From the NCBI GenBank assembly GCA_033980235.1, contig CM067062.1:13473991-13537990 (forward strand): a DNA stretch of 64,000 bases. The letters are read 5' to 3'. Origin of the DNA: Diadema setosum. Its lineage: Eukaryota; Echinodermata; Echinoidea; Diadematoida; Diadematidae. The notes beneath the pieces were generated by a model. It had not been told where the DNA came from, ran no database searches, and worked only from the letters and a program-made list of their open reading frames with translations. Below are positions 1-10,428 of the stretch, piece after piece (positions within the stretch are counted from its first letter, which is position 1; the number at the start of each line of letters is the position of its first letter). The position numbers and the translations under genes are program-made.

Positions 1-434
1 CCCTCCCTCTCTCTCGCTCAGGCTCGTTAAAACCTGCAGAACACGTCCCTCAAGGCTACACCAGAGACACACTCCCCAGCAGGTTTTTTTTCCAAGATGA
101 AGGAAAACATCCTCCATCCTAATTAGAGCTTACCCAATCAACTCTCCCTGAGCCAGAGTAATAACAAGAGACTGCCATGTGTACACACTCTTCATCTGAC
201 ATCCCACATATCAAACAAAAAATTTTGAAATGATAATAACTAGAAAAACACTCAGAGAGCACAGAACTCTGCCAAGCAGCTCATTTCCAACCATACACAC
301 ATGTTGAAAATCGCCCAATTTCCCTACAGCTGCATTCACTTATAATACAAAATAGCGAGATAACGATTGTGATCCACATCTCGAGATTTGCATACTGTGA
401 ATCCCACTAATGATAAAGAAGCCTGTGCTATCTA
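1..434. other. TBC1D10 intron, left end
   Basis: This stretch lies downstream of the last TBC1D10 exon visible in the window, so it is presumably intronic. It starts in a CT-rich run. I see no coding exon, splice-bounded frame or recognisable repeat boundary here. Confidence 0.4.
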
Positions 435-1197
435 GGCTGCATTCATGCGAAACTAGAATTGCGTTTCTAAACGCGTTTTCATGCGATTTTTCCATTTAAA
501 TGCGTTTCAAAATGCCGATCTGAAACACGGAAAAAAGGGTGTTTTGAATCATGATTCTGCCAGAATCACAATCGCAGAAACCGCATGAACGCAACCGTGA
601 TTTCAATCATGATTCTGGACGTCATTGTGCATTGTGCGCATGCGTGTCTCCTGGGGTATCCCACAGTTTCTGGTTCTGCTGGCGTGCTTGTGTACGTCTT
701 ATGAATCGTGTGTTTCTGTACCATACCTGCACTAGTTTACATCAACGCCATACACCGATTCTATGCTAGTATCTAGCTGTTTATTATAATAATACATGTA
801 ATTACTCTCCGATTGAGTTGATAATATAATGGCTGCAGCTGTGTCTACCAAGGGAAACAATTGGAGAGACAAAGAATTAAGATTATTCCACGATCTGTGG
901 ACAGAGCCTGAATGCCACAGCTTATTGGAAGGTATTCACCGAAATAAAAACGTAAAGGCCTACAATAAACTGACTGATCAGTTGGCAGAAGGATTTTAAC
1001 AGGAGGTCAGGCTCGAGTTGCAGAGACAAGGTCAAACTGCGCAGTGCGCTGCGCAATGGCAAAGGATGAGCTGAGCCGGAATCAGCATTGCGCAAGCCCG
1101 CACGAACGCTCTTCCGCGGAGACCGTGATTTGAAACGCCATTTTGAATCATGATTCGTGTTTGTGATTCTGGCAACGAAATTCGCATGAACGCGCCC
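435..1197. mobile_element. small PIF/Harbinger-like element
   Basis: The ends form an imperfect inverted repeat: GGCTGCATTCATGCGAA at 435-451 against GGGCGCGTTCATGCGAA read inward from 1197, 14 of 17 identical. Both ends are flanked by CTA (432-434 and 1198-1200), a 3-bp target duplication of the type PIF/Harbinger transposons make. The inner flanks repeat words such as ATCATGATTC in both orientations (for example near 548, 606 and 1147). The element carries a decayed Myb/SANT-like frame (829-1074) and no DDE transposase. It is therefore probably a non-autonomous, internally deleted derivative. Confidence 0.7.
829..1074 (+). pseudogene. decayed Myb/SANT-like DNA-binding domain of a Harbinger-type element
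   Basis: An ATG at 829 opens a 56-residue frame ending at TAA 997-999. In the same frame the text continues for 24 codons to TGA at 1072. The residues keep the spacing of the trihelix Myb/SANT-like domains that accompany PIF/Harbinger transposases: a Trp at residue 12 (NNWRDKE), a LW pair at 23-24, and HRNKNVKAYNKL. After the stop comes a QxxGQTAxC...QWQRM segment matching the third helix. The premature stop and the abrupt end mean no complete domain is made from this copy. Assignment is by pattern memory only. Confidence 0.55.
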
Positions 1198-1289
1198 CTA
1201 GTAACACATCAGCTTCCTGCATGCTGCATGGTGCCTCAAGCAGAGCAAGCACTTTATTGCGCCTATGTAAACCTTGAAATAAGCGCAGC

Positions 1290-1470
1290 CTGAACTTCAG
1301 AGTTCATTGACCCTAGTTGTCAAAAGACAAAAACTCCTTCAAAAATTCATTAAAAATTCCCGCATCACTATCAAAATTCAATCATTTGTTCCTTGTGACA
1401 TTATCAACTTTTCCTGCAAGTTACATCTAAATCCGTTCACAACTTTTTGAGTTATTTTGCAAACAGACAA
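1290..1470 (+). repeat. left part of a dispersed repeat split by an LTR
   Basis: The text from about 1290 (TTCATTGACCC, AAATCCGTTCAC, GAGTTATTTTGC, CAGACAA) closely matches 50165-50310 elsewhere in the window. The matching 3' end of the repeat (CTTGGCGGAGGTAATA) resumes at 2329, directly after an LTR fragment. So the LTR lies inside an older repeat. The family looks like the 3' tail of a non-LTR retroelement or SINE common in marine invertebrates, an inference from style. Confidence 0.6.
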
Positions 1471-2328
1471 GGCACTGCCCTTGTAACCCAATGTGATTGG
1501 TAGTTAATTTTGGCAATGATGTTATGCACATAGTTTGGCAGTGAGTCATCCAGGATTCCTGGAATTTGGACTTGCTAGTATGTTCAGGTGTGTGGCCCCA
1601 GGTTGGAGAAAATTACAGAATGTACTAGAAAGGGGTGAATGGATAGTATATATAAGCTGGAGAAATTCTGCAGTAGGCAGAGTACCCAACACCTCTGCTC
1701 TGAGAGTTACGTCACTTCTGGCTCTGAAGCGACTTGTTATAGTCAGTCCTGTGTTACCTGCTGACCTGCTATACAAACTGTGTTTGTGAAGATAAGGCCT
1801 GGGAGACATTTTGCCTGCAGAGAATCAATTTGCCTACACTGGAGATAGACTCCATATTTTAGTATCAACGGACATTATTACGGCAAAGCTGTGACGGGCT
1901 GGATTCCTTGCTGGACAATAAAAAGTGAATCATCATTCAACGCCTCGACTGGACGTGGTCGTCATAACGTTTAGATTACTGCACGTTTCGCTGTGGACAT
2001 ATATCGTGGAGTTTACCCCGGATCTATACCGTGGACTATCGTAACCTGCGCCTTTAAAGATACGTCGGAGGAATCATTCATCGGTGCGTCAAGGATCATT
2101 CATCGGTGCATCGAACATCGTATCTGAACATTTTCAAAGGACTACTTGATAACAAAATATGTAAGTGATTCCATTACCTATTTGTAATTGTTTGTATTGA
2201 TCATTATATTACTGATGTGAAAACCGATTACGAGTCTGTACCCACAATATCACTGTTAATAAACCGCCTGAACATTAGTTGATTGTTTCTTTTGTGCGAT
2301 CATTCTCAGAGTGATTTTGGTCGTAACA
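1471..2328 (+). mobile_element. old partial LTR of the Gmr1-like gypsy element
   Basis: This is a diverged copy of the LTR seen at 31663-32814 and 36533-37684, in the opposite orientation to them. Similarity begins at GGCACTGCCCTTGTA (1471) and runs to the canonical end GTCGTAACA (2328). About the first 290 bp of the LTR are missing. A TATA-like box (TATATATAAG) is at about 1647-1656 and an AATAAA at 1917-1922. No internal gag or pol sequence flanks it, so it is a truncated solo LTR. Several mismatches to the young copies are visible throughout, so it is clearly older. Confidence 0.85.
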
Positions 2329-3199
2329 CCTCCTTGGCGGAGGTAATACAATACATACACTCTTATCTATCCATGCCAGCATCTTGAGTGTTGGCACTGC
2401 TCTACCAGTGGGTCTTGCCCTTTATATCAATTACCAGGTACTGTGAAACAAGAAATTTTTGCATGCACGAAACTGTCGCAAATATCGTGAGGAGCCAAGA
2501 CACGTGAAAGTAAAAGTAAACCCATAAAAACAATGTAAGCTGTAAGCTAGCCATAGTACTAGGGCTATAAACGAAACACTCTTCCATGCATTATAGGCAC
2601 GGCATGGTGGTACAGACAGAGAAATAAATCTTGCCTCACAAAGAGCCTGAGGTTATAGACGAGTCATCACCACTAATGACCGCATACTCTCCATTATCAG
2701 GCTCACATTAGTCTGGTCTTGTCCTTGAACTTCTCACATCATAACTCCCCAATGGCAGTGAATGAGATTGCTATGAATTTAACCATGCACATGAATCATG
2801 CCAGAACTGCCTTACACAGGGCTAAGGCTCCATTTCTAGTAGGTCTTTGTAACAAAATAAAAATGCATGTATACATGTATGATTTTTTTTTCCCCCACAG
2901 GCATCATGATCTACATAATGTTAAAAAAAGTCTCAGTACCTTATTCAAGACAGCATTTTGAAGACATACTGGTACATACTGGTACCAATGCTGATTACCA
3001 TCATTCCACACACGAGTGTAGAATGACATTTCCTGGCAGAGTCAAAACTGTCTATTCATAGGGCCATTCTATAGTACAATTTGGTTCACAGCAGGTGGCC
3101 CTTAGCTACAGTACAAGACACTGATTTCAGCATTTGTCTACGAGCTCAGTTTATGGCTCTCTAATGCCATGACACGGCCTGAAATAGGTCCGTTTCACA
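2329..3199. other. intronic sequence, start is a repeat tail
   Basis: The first 20 or so bases complete the dispersed repeat interrupted by the LTR (CCTCCTTGGCGGAGGTAATA). Beyond that I see unassigned AT-rich intron sequence with short reading frames that carry no recognisable domain. Confidence 0.35.
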
Positions 3200-3500
3200 C
3201 TAAATTATTCAAATCCATGGAGCTATTGTTTCTCCAAGGAGTATCTCCCTTTCACACTGCATTCAATGGTGAACTACCACTGAATGCACCATTGAATTAA
3301 ATGGTGGTTCACATCTAAGAAACTGTTGAATTCACCATTAAACTAAATAAAGGTTCGCAAGTGAAAACAACCGAATGTGGCACTGAATGAAACGGTGGTT
3401 TGCAGGCGAAAACTTCTAAATTCACCATTTATTCACAGCTGAAAACTTGTGAATTCACCGCTGAATTATAAATGGTGGTTCACTGGTGACAATTCTTTTC
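3200..3500. repeat. degenerate reiteration of a GGTGGTTCAC / TTCACCATT word
   Basis: A word close to AATGGTGGTTCAC occurs at about 3300, 3385 (CGGTGGTTTGC) and 3472, with complementary words (AATTCACCATT, CAATGGTGAAC) between them at about 3266, 3285, 3330, 3419 and 3450. Spacing is irregular and both orientations occur. It resembles the subterminal motif clusters of the larger elements in this window, but I could not find a partner end. Confidence 0.5.
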
Positions 3501-4572
3501 ATATTGAAGAACGTTCCAATGAATTTGTATCTAACACTGCATGAGAATCCTGCCATTCATAAAACCACATTACTTGGCTCACTGACAGCCCTACATTCCC
3601 AAATGAGGATAAACACAGGTCCTTAGCAGACAAGGGCTTTTTCTTTTCCCGCTTGTTTAACTGTGCCATCTTAGTTTCAGATATTTGGTTTTGATGCACT
3701 AGAGTTTATTGGGTATATAAGTTTTAGGTTTGGACTACTTTATGATATTGGAGCTTTCGTGGAATGCTGTCATATCCAGCCAAGTCGGCCAAAGTATCAC
3801 TGAGCTCTGTGTTAGCCTTTGCTCACTGTGGAACTACAGGAACAATGTTTCCTCTTCTTTGCCCCTTCTTCTTCTTCTTCTTCTCCTTCTTACTCCACAA
3901 ACCAGCTATGGTTGTGAGTGAATGCAGAAAAATTCAAAACACATACACTTCACACATTTTGTAGTCTGTACATACAGCGTACATACTACGAGTACATGTG
4001 GATCAATAAAATTTCAAAATGTGCATGCATTGACAAGCACGAAAAGTGCGTATGACCAGAAACAAAACACACTCTCCAGCAATCAATAGGTATTTTGCCA
4101 GATGTTTCACCTAGCCACATCTTTGGCTGGTAAACAACTACAATTTCACTGGTGTTAACCCTCAACAGCTGGAGGGTAAAATGAGCCAAAATTGAATGGG
4201 TACTGTACTTTCACCTGTGTTTCAACCAAGTTTCCTTTCATGCCTGAATATTCACTGAGAGCATTCGGTGAAAATCTCCCTAATGTTGAAAAGGGTGCTA
4301 CTTTATACTACTCCTAGCGAATACATCCTCATATGTCATGCAAACCATTTCAGATGCATAACTTGTTGCCATGTTGTGTCAAGCCTCCTAGTTATCGAGA
4401 TCAACTTTTGTCAAATTGGGATATGCATAATACGTCCACGCTAGGCGGATGCTGAGAGAATCTGACTGACTGAAAATTGATGCCCATATCTTGAGGGCGA
4501 CTGAAACAGGTGTGGAGATAAACTAAGGTTAAGAGTGCATAATGTGTGCAGGGGTTGGGTGGGGGAACTTAC
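3501..4572. other. TBC1D10 intron sequence
   Basis: Intron downstream of the 4573-4680 exon. It contains a CTT-rich run near 3865-3890 and otherwise unassigned AT-rich sequence. I looked for further TBC-domain exons on the minus strand and recognised none. Confidence 0.4.
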
Positions 4573-4680
4573 CGCGAATCTGTCCTTGTTCATCTCTACC
4601 AACTTCTTGCTGCCACAGAGGAATTGCCACGCCCTTCCCCTGAGGGAAGATGGGATACCTTTCCGGCATCGTTCTCTGAC
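4573..4680 (-). CDS. TBC1D10: TBC1D10-like RabGAP, coding exon 3 (start of TBC domain)
   Basis: This 108-nt phase-0 exon is bounded on the minus strand by an acceptor (TTATCAG before GTCAGAG) and a donor (CGCG|GTAAGT). It encodes 36 residues, including VRERCRKGIPSSLRGRAWQF. That is the highly conserved entry into the TBC domain of TBC1D10A/B/C (human has a near-identical KGIPPSLRGRAWQ block). The family acts as Rab GTPase-activating proteins; EPI64/TBC1D10A works at the cortical actin-microvillus interface through EBP50/ezrin and acts on Rab27/Rab35-type Rabs. The catalytic IxxDxxR arginine and the YxQ glutamine lie in later exons beyond the left edge. A, B and C paralogues cannot be separated from this part. 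Confidence 0.9.
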
Positions 4681-5750
4681 CTGATAACACACACAATATA
4701 TATATATACAAAGGAAAAAGACAGAGGAAAGACCTCAAGCTGAGAAAGTTAAACTAACATAAATTTTTCCCTTTTAATATTTGAATTTTGAAAAAAAAAA
4801 ACAATAATAGGAAACAAAAAAATACACTCATTTTGATTTACAGACATCTGTGGTTGCCATGGTAATTCTGCTGTTTCTTTTTAAAAATCAACCAGTGTGC
4901 ATGCTTTACAGGTCCTGTAGGTGATCAAGGAAACAAACTACACTTGCTAATGTACCGGCTGAGTATTTACACACAGAATCAGCAGAATTCGGATTGATGG
5001 GCCCCATACTGATCATATGGCACAGGAATGATCAAGGTAAAAACGTCTTCCTCTTCTGACGCCATCCATATAAGAACCCAGATTTGCCCCCATTATTGAA
5101 ATCTAGTCCAATACCAGCTGAATCAATTTGATGCAACCATGCTGTGTCGCTTCTGGAGCTGGAAACTGAGAATTCATCAAATCAAATCATTTTGTTGTTT
5201 TGCAGAGGAAAGAAAAATACCCAGCCACCACATAGAGCATTCAGTAATATTGCATGCCATCTGATATTGACATGTCAGCTCTGTGCCGATTTCATTAAAA
5301 CAAAAGCTTTACAACAGGTTGTGTTGCATCATGCATCATATCACTGAATACGATCTAAGATGCAAAATGAAAGACTCTACTTGAAATGCAATACAGTGTA
5401 GTTGTGATTAAGTGCATGAAACATTAGATTTCAATTACCAAGTACTTCAGAGATGTAAATGATACATTTACTACTTGAGATTTCCATAGCGACTTCCAGG
5501 TTACACCACATAGCTTTACATTTGTATGTTGATTCTTCTCTCTTTTTTTTATTTTTTTTTTATTTCTGACTACCAGGTAATGTTTATGCAATGTAAAGGA
5601 TTGACACTTTGCTCTTATAGCTGTATCATGTGTATGCATTGGCTAGGCAGGATATCTGTGCTAAAACAGATTACAGTACCTTGGTTAACGACCGATTTAC
5701 AGAATAGAAAGATTAGTCTCTTTCAGGTTGGGGAAATCCCCAATTCTTAC
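4681..5750. other. TBC1D10 intron between coding exons 2 and 3
   Basis: A 1.07-kb intron with consensus splice ends and a TA-rich run beside the acceptor (about 4692-4710). No other feature was recognised in it. Confidence 0.6.
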
Positions 5751-5850
5751 CTTCTTTGGTTTTTTGGTCATCCACTTCTCCCAATCATCAATCATGTCCA
5801 GCCACTTCATCTCTCTCTTCCTCAGGATGTTGATCGGCACGCCGACATCG
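5751..5850 (-). CDS. TBC1D10: TBC1D10-like RabGAP, coding exon 2
   Basis: This 100-nt exon on the minus strand lies between an acceptor (CCACATCAG before CGATGTC) and a donor (AAGAAG|GTAAGA). The first base completes a split GAC codon with the upstream exon; 33 codons follow. It encodes [20 protein letters not shown] and then [10 protein letters not shown]. This corresponds to the pre-TBC linker of TBC1D10 proteins (human: VPLEVLRQRESKWLDML, then a DKWMAKKHKK-type run). The join to the next exon is in phase and reads through KKPKK-VRERC. Confidence 0.9.
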
Positions 5851-6137
5851 CTGATGTGGAAAGACACAAGGGAGGAAGGGAGAAAATTACTTTCATATTG
5901 GTCAATTTAGCTCTTCAAAACATCTAAAAACAGTCACTCTGGAATTGCTTGTGCACTGTAGTTTATACCCCTTGAGGCACCTAATTTTCTCGGGGTTAAA
6001 TGTTTGTAAGTACTGTATTATTAATTCAATCTAAAAGTTATTGGGAAAATATTCAATGAACAGTATATATTTGAAACAGCAAGCCTGTTGCACTGTAGGA
6101 ATGAAGGCAATCAATGTTTATCAGAATATGGAGTGAA

Positions 6138-6184
<47 letters not shown>

Positions 6185-6200
6185 ACTGTGTGTGTGTGTT
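6138..6200. repeat. (GT)n microsatellite
   Basis: A run of GT dinucleotides interrupted by GTTTGT near 6150 and GGACTG near 6181. Confidence 0.95.
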
Positions 6201-6796
6201 TCGCATGTAAATGAGTCGGTCTCCTTCTGCAATACAAAGACCACATTGCATTAGAATTGACTATTACTTTGTTTCAAAAGACAATCAGCATTACCATGAT
6301 ATAAAACCAATTCCTCTTTTCCCATACATGATGCCAAAAGTATGGGATATTTACAGAGCACTTGAACTTGTTTCCACTATTACAGGTTCTACGTTAGCAC
6401 TGATTTGAGTTATTATTAGATTTGATTTATGTATGTGCTAATTTGGGGGACTCTTGGTTTCTACTAAAAATTCAATGAGATTGCACTACATGATACATGA
6501 AAACATGACTAATGCAGAAAAAAACAAAAACGTGCACACACACACATTATTGTACAGTTGGATGTACAGTGTAGGCCTACATGTACAATTTGACTGTATA
6601 CCTGGTATACTGCATGTACTGTATACATTATGTATGGCCCTATGAATGTAGTAAATTGTTTATTGAATATGATATGCTATGTACACAATATGCAATGCAT
6701 TATATCCATGTTCATGGTTGCATTGGTTTCTTTTGTACAATTTTCATACTGTTATTCATCGACACATTTTATCATTTCACAGAGGCAGAGTCCCAT

Positions 6797-6975
6797 TACT
6801 GTAAAAGTGGAAATTTTCGCGCATATCGCGCAACCAGAAGCTAGCGCGAAAATACATGTGCCATTATGTTCCTGTAGCTGCTGTCTTGATTCCGCGGAAT
6901 TAAAAACACACGAAACTCTTCTTATCTGGCCAAGTACGAAAAATTAGTCGCACAAAAAAATCCACTTTTACAGTA
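6797..6975. mobile_element. MITE family 1, copy 1 (TACTGTAAAAGTGGA ends)
   Basis: The ends are inverted: TACTGTAAAAGTGGA at the left, TCCACTTTTACAGTA at the right. The 179-bp body contains TTTTCGCGC and TTGATTCCGCGGAATT. The same family appears at 19823-20040 and 55281-55491, with the central TTGATT..GTGGAATT block shared. This is the least CpG-decayed of the three copies. No coding capacity. Confidence 0.85.
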
Positions 6976-7339
6976 CTACGTGTACATCTACTGTACATTT
7001 ATGATTTATATACACTTGTAATCAGTGTATTCTCATCTATTTTTTTTTTTCTCAACAATTCAATTATGGCTCTGTTCCATTTTCAAGGAAATAATGAAAT
7101 GTGACTATAATAATGCAGCTGTCATTTGTATGACGCACCTCTTGACCCCCGGGAAAAGTGCGTCATGGTCGCGTCAAGTACCACCAATTTGATGACGCGT
7201 GGTACCGTCACGGGAGCAAAATGTCCGTCACAATACTGACCCATTATGTGCGTCATAGTCGGTCATTTAACCAGAGTGTGTCAAAAGGTTCGTTAATGGG
7301 ACCGTCATGTAATTTTGCGAAGCTTCTTGCATGGTATCC

Positions 7340-9810
7340 CTCCGTAACAGAATAAAACAAACTCGCGATCGCGAATCGGCCGAATTCACCGGCTCCTGGA
7401 AACGCGAAAATGACACAATTTTCATTCAGTTTTATTATAACATACTGATACTCACTTCATTCTCGTATGTCTTCTTTTTCTATCTGATGTCAGACTAAAG
7501 GTCTTTTCAGAAAGTTTGAGCACAAATTTGCTCCAAAACCACATGTTACCAAACACGATTTGTGATTAAAATCATCACATACAGCCCTTGGCATCGCGAA
7601 GCTCGCTGTCCTTCAATCGCATTCACTGTAGTGTAGCATCGACCGTCGACCGTGGAACCTGCAGCAAAACCACGTGCGTGATGTCGACCATGTGGTACAT
7701 GTATACAGTACACGCGTACATACGTATACAGAAGGCGAGGCATGGCAGAGGCCAGGCCGCAAAACACATACAAACGATTATCGAACTAACATTACTGAGT
7801 CTATTAAAACCTATATTAACTTAAATAGTAAATTCTATTTAAACACTAGCCATATAAACCATGTACCTAACTTGGGTTTAATAAGGTTCGTGTTTAAATA
7901 GGCAGGGGCTTCAATCAAGCTGTTTTCGAATCGGGGAAGGGGAGGCGGGAGGTTAGGGAAAAAATGACTGTGGCCAGGCCGTAGTTTCGCGAAACTAGAT
8001 AGTTTGCCATAGCAACGTGTATATCAAAACACGCGTTTCTATGCGATGGCCATGAACTAGGGAACGGTTTAGAGAAATTCAAAGTCATTCGAAGTTGAAG
8101 TGGTTTTATCCTACGCATTTTTATTTTTGTTGTTGTTGTTCATATCTAAAAAATTCAATTTCTTAATTTTTTTCAACTGGTAGGAGTCTTGTAATATATT
8201 TAAAATGTTGATAGAAATTTCTGAATATATTCAGAAAGTACGCCTAGGCGCCTACTGTTTGGATAAACGGTAAACATGCAGTCTACGTTCGATACGAAGA
8301 AATCATTACGTCTTTCACGAGGAAAAACATACAAAACAAACAAAAAACACCTACGAACGAATGTTGATAGCCAAAACTTTGATAAGTAATAAGCAGTTAT
8401 CATGAGCGTGAACTGAAATTAATTGTCATATTTTGTTGTCTAACCATGTGATGACTGCATCTCATTGAACCTACTCGTAGTGAATTTCTCTGGGCATACG
8501 AGACCTTTTAAGTATTTCTGTGATTGCATTTTTAATTGACTGATTAATCAATCTTTTTTTTTATTGTTCAGGGAACATAAGATATTCGATCAAGTACATT
8601 ATATTCGACTGTTTGATGTTTCCTACTATGCGCCAAAAGAAAGGCTATAGAATCACGATATATTTGCAATGATTCCTTTAATTCAACTAATGAGCTGGTT
8701 CTTCGATCGATATTTCCAGGATATTTACACGCTGTTTATTCCAGTGCGCGCATTCTTCCGTCTGGCACGCACCTGGGTGTGGCACCTGCTTTTGTGGAAA
8801 TTTCCACAAGGGGAGAGGGGTGGGGTGTCAAGTTTCTTCGAGCCGAAGAGACTGCATGTAAAACAATCTCTTCGCTCTAATTTATTGTCATTCGTGCTTT
8901 CCCCTTATTCTTTGCTGATATTGAACATTTAGATTTAACTTTACGAAGGTTGGTAGCACGTGGTTCTATTTTGTTGTGAGGTGTATGTAATTTCTTTTTT
9001 TTTTATCATTCTTGGGAAGGAAAAGAAGAGTAAAGGGGGAAAGAAGAATAAGAGGGAAAGTAAAATGAAACGAACGGCACGTATACGCTCAGCATTCACA
9101 GTAAGCCGTCTTTTTACACCAGCATAGTTATCATCACCATCGGACATCACTCAGACCATTTTAGCCTTTTCCTATATCAACATTAAGAAACACGCATAGT
9201 CCCTCGAGATAAACAACTAGGAAAATAAATAACAAATACAAAGTATCAACACTTCCCAACAACACAAATATTTAGAAAAGACAACACACGGCACACTAAA
9301 GCGGCTGGTATCAAACTTCGTCGCTTCGATTCGAAAAAGTGTTGCAGCAAAGCGGAGAAATCTCCGTTACGAAAATAGCAGTGCGAGACACTTGAAAGAA
9401 TTACGTCAAATACTTCAAAGTATAAAGGTAACGGATAAAGTGATATAAAATGGAAGAATCGTACCAAACGATGTGTGAGAAACGACAGTGGAGAACAGTA
9501 AGTTTAGTAGTAGGCTTAGGCCCTACCAACAGTTTACAGCACCGAAAGCTACGCGAAAATAAGGTGAAAATACACATTGGAAACTCGGTATTGCGACGAG
9601 ATCCTTAGGATCAAGTCAATAAACGATACAAAACAAAGGAAATCAATTCATTTTGACCGGAAAATAGTTTGTTATAAGTATTCTGTTATCATGGTTATAT
9701 GAGATCTCCCTTGATAGATCGAGAAATACATCGAGTTTCCACGATACTCTGGAAAGAAAGTTCGAACGCTTTTCACCTGCACATACTGCAGTGCACATCA
9801 ATACACGAAC
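7340..9810. other. core of element C, no recognised gene
   Basis: This sequence lies between the two motif clusters. It has several CG-containing patches (7365-7400, 7580-7760, 9290-9400) unlike the surrounding AT-rich intron. Reading frames here are short and match nothing I recognise. It could be captured host DNA or a decayed element gene. Confidence 0.35.
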
Positions 9811-9820
9811 AGAAACTCAC

Positions 9821-9885
9821 CTCTTCCTTGCAGAAAAATGATGCAATAACGTTACAAAAAACACACACAACACTCTAAAAATCAT
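9821..9885 (-). CDS. candidate first exon with signal-peptide-like sequence inside element C
   Basis: On the minus strand an ATG at 9885 opens 21 codons and ends two bases into a codon at a consensus donor (GGAAGAG|GTGAGT). The peptide starts MIFRVLCVFFVTLLHHFSA. It is a basic-hydrophobic stretch like a secretory signal, with HFSA as a possible cleavage context. Upstream sequence to about 10200 is comparatively CpG-rich. I could not find a downstream exon in phase. This may be a captured 5' exon, the first exon of an element-encoded gene, or chance. Confidence 0.25.
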
Positions 9886-10428
9886 TTCGTACTTGGGAGG
9901 CAAGGGACAAGCGGATGAAGGAGAAGAGAAAAAGAAGCAGACATTGCACAACGGAACACTTCTACCCCGACTCAAATCGAAACAGGGTACTGGAGTGTAG
10001 TGGCAGCTGGCTACAGTGTGCAGCTAAGCTACTACACTCGCGCTCCCCAGCAGCCCACACATGGGGATTCAGTACCACGGGGATCGAAGTAAACGGGTCC
10101 GTGTATAAAGGCGACAAAGATTCATGCTCGCGAAGTTCCGTTCGGTGTACACAGTTCGCAGGCAGCGAATTGCGTGAGCGCACACAGAGCTCTGCAGCAT
10201 TCCAGTCTGGTACGTACTGCGAATAACATGTGCGTCAAGGGACAGTCATTTTCACGAAGAGGTGCGTCACCATTTTGACTGGTTAATGCGTCAATGTCTC
10301 ATAGAGGTGGGTCACTTTTTGTGACGGAGGGTACGTCATGGTACCTAAAAGGTATGACGCACATTGGTACTTTGACGCACCTATCCCGGGGGTCAAGAGG
10401 TGCGTCATACAAATGACAGCTGCATAAT

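Larger units (their letters stand above)
5851..7109. other. TBC1D10 long intron, proximal part
   Basis: This is the beginning of the 18-kb intron between coding exons 1 and 2. It carries a GT microsatellite (6138-6200) and a miniature element (6797-6975). No exon was recognised. Confidence 0.5.
7115..10423. mobile_element. element C: 3.3-kb TIR element with TGCGTCA clusters
   Basis: The first 40 bases (7115-7154, starting GCAGCTGTCATTTGTATGAC) are the exact reverse complement of 10384-10423. Both ends are flanked by ATAAT (7110-7114 and 10424-10428), consistent with a 5-bp target duplication. The heptamer TGCGTCA or its complement occurs exactly at 7131, 7159, 7249, 10231, 10263, 10287, 10355, 10373 and 10401, with near matches between (CGCGTCA 7170, TGACGCG 7193, several CCGTCA). 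Often a GGTACC or GTACC word lies close by. The cluster is confined to roughly 200 bp at each end. The 2.9-kb core is motif-free, relatively CpG-rich in places, and has no recognisable transposase. Superfamily unknown. Confidence 0.85.

Noticed and set aside
8941..9150. Minus-strand frame beginning with an acidic MMSDGDDNYAGVKRRL stretch
   Set aside because: Considered as a downstream exon for the signal-peptide candidate at 9885, but no acceptor in the right phase was found and the rest is low-complexity.
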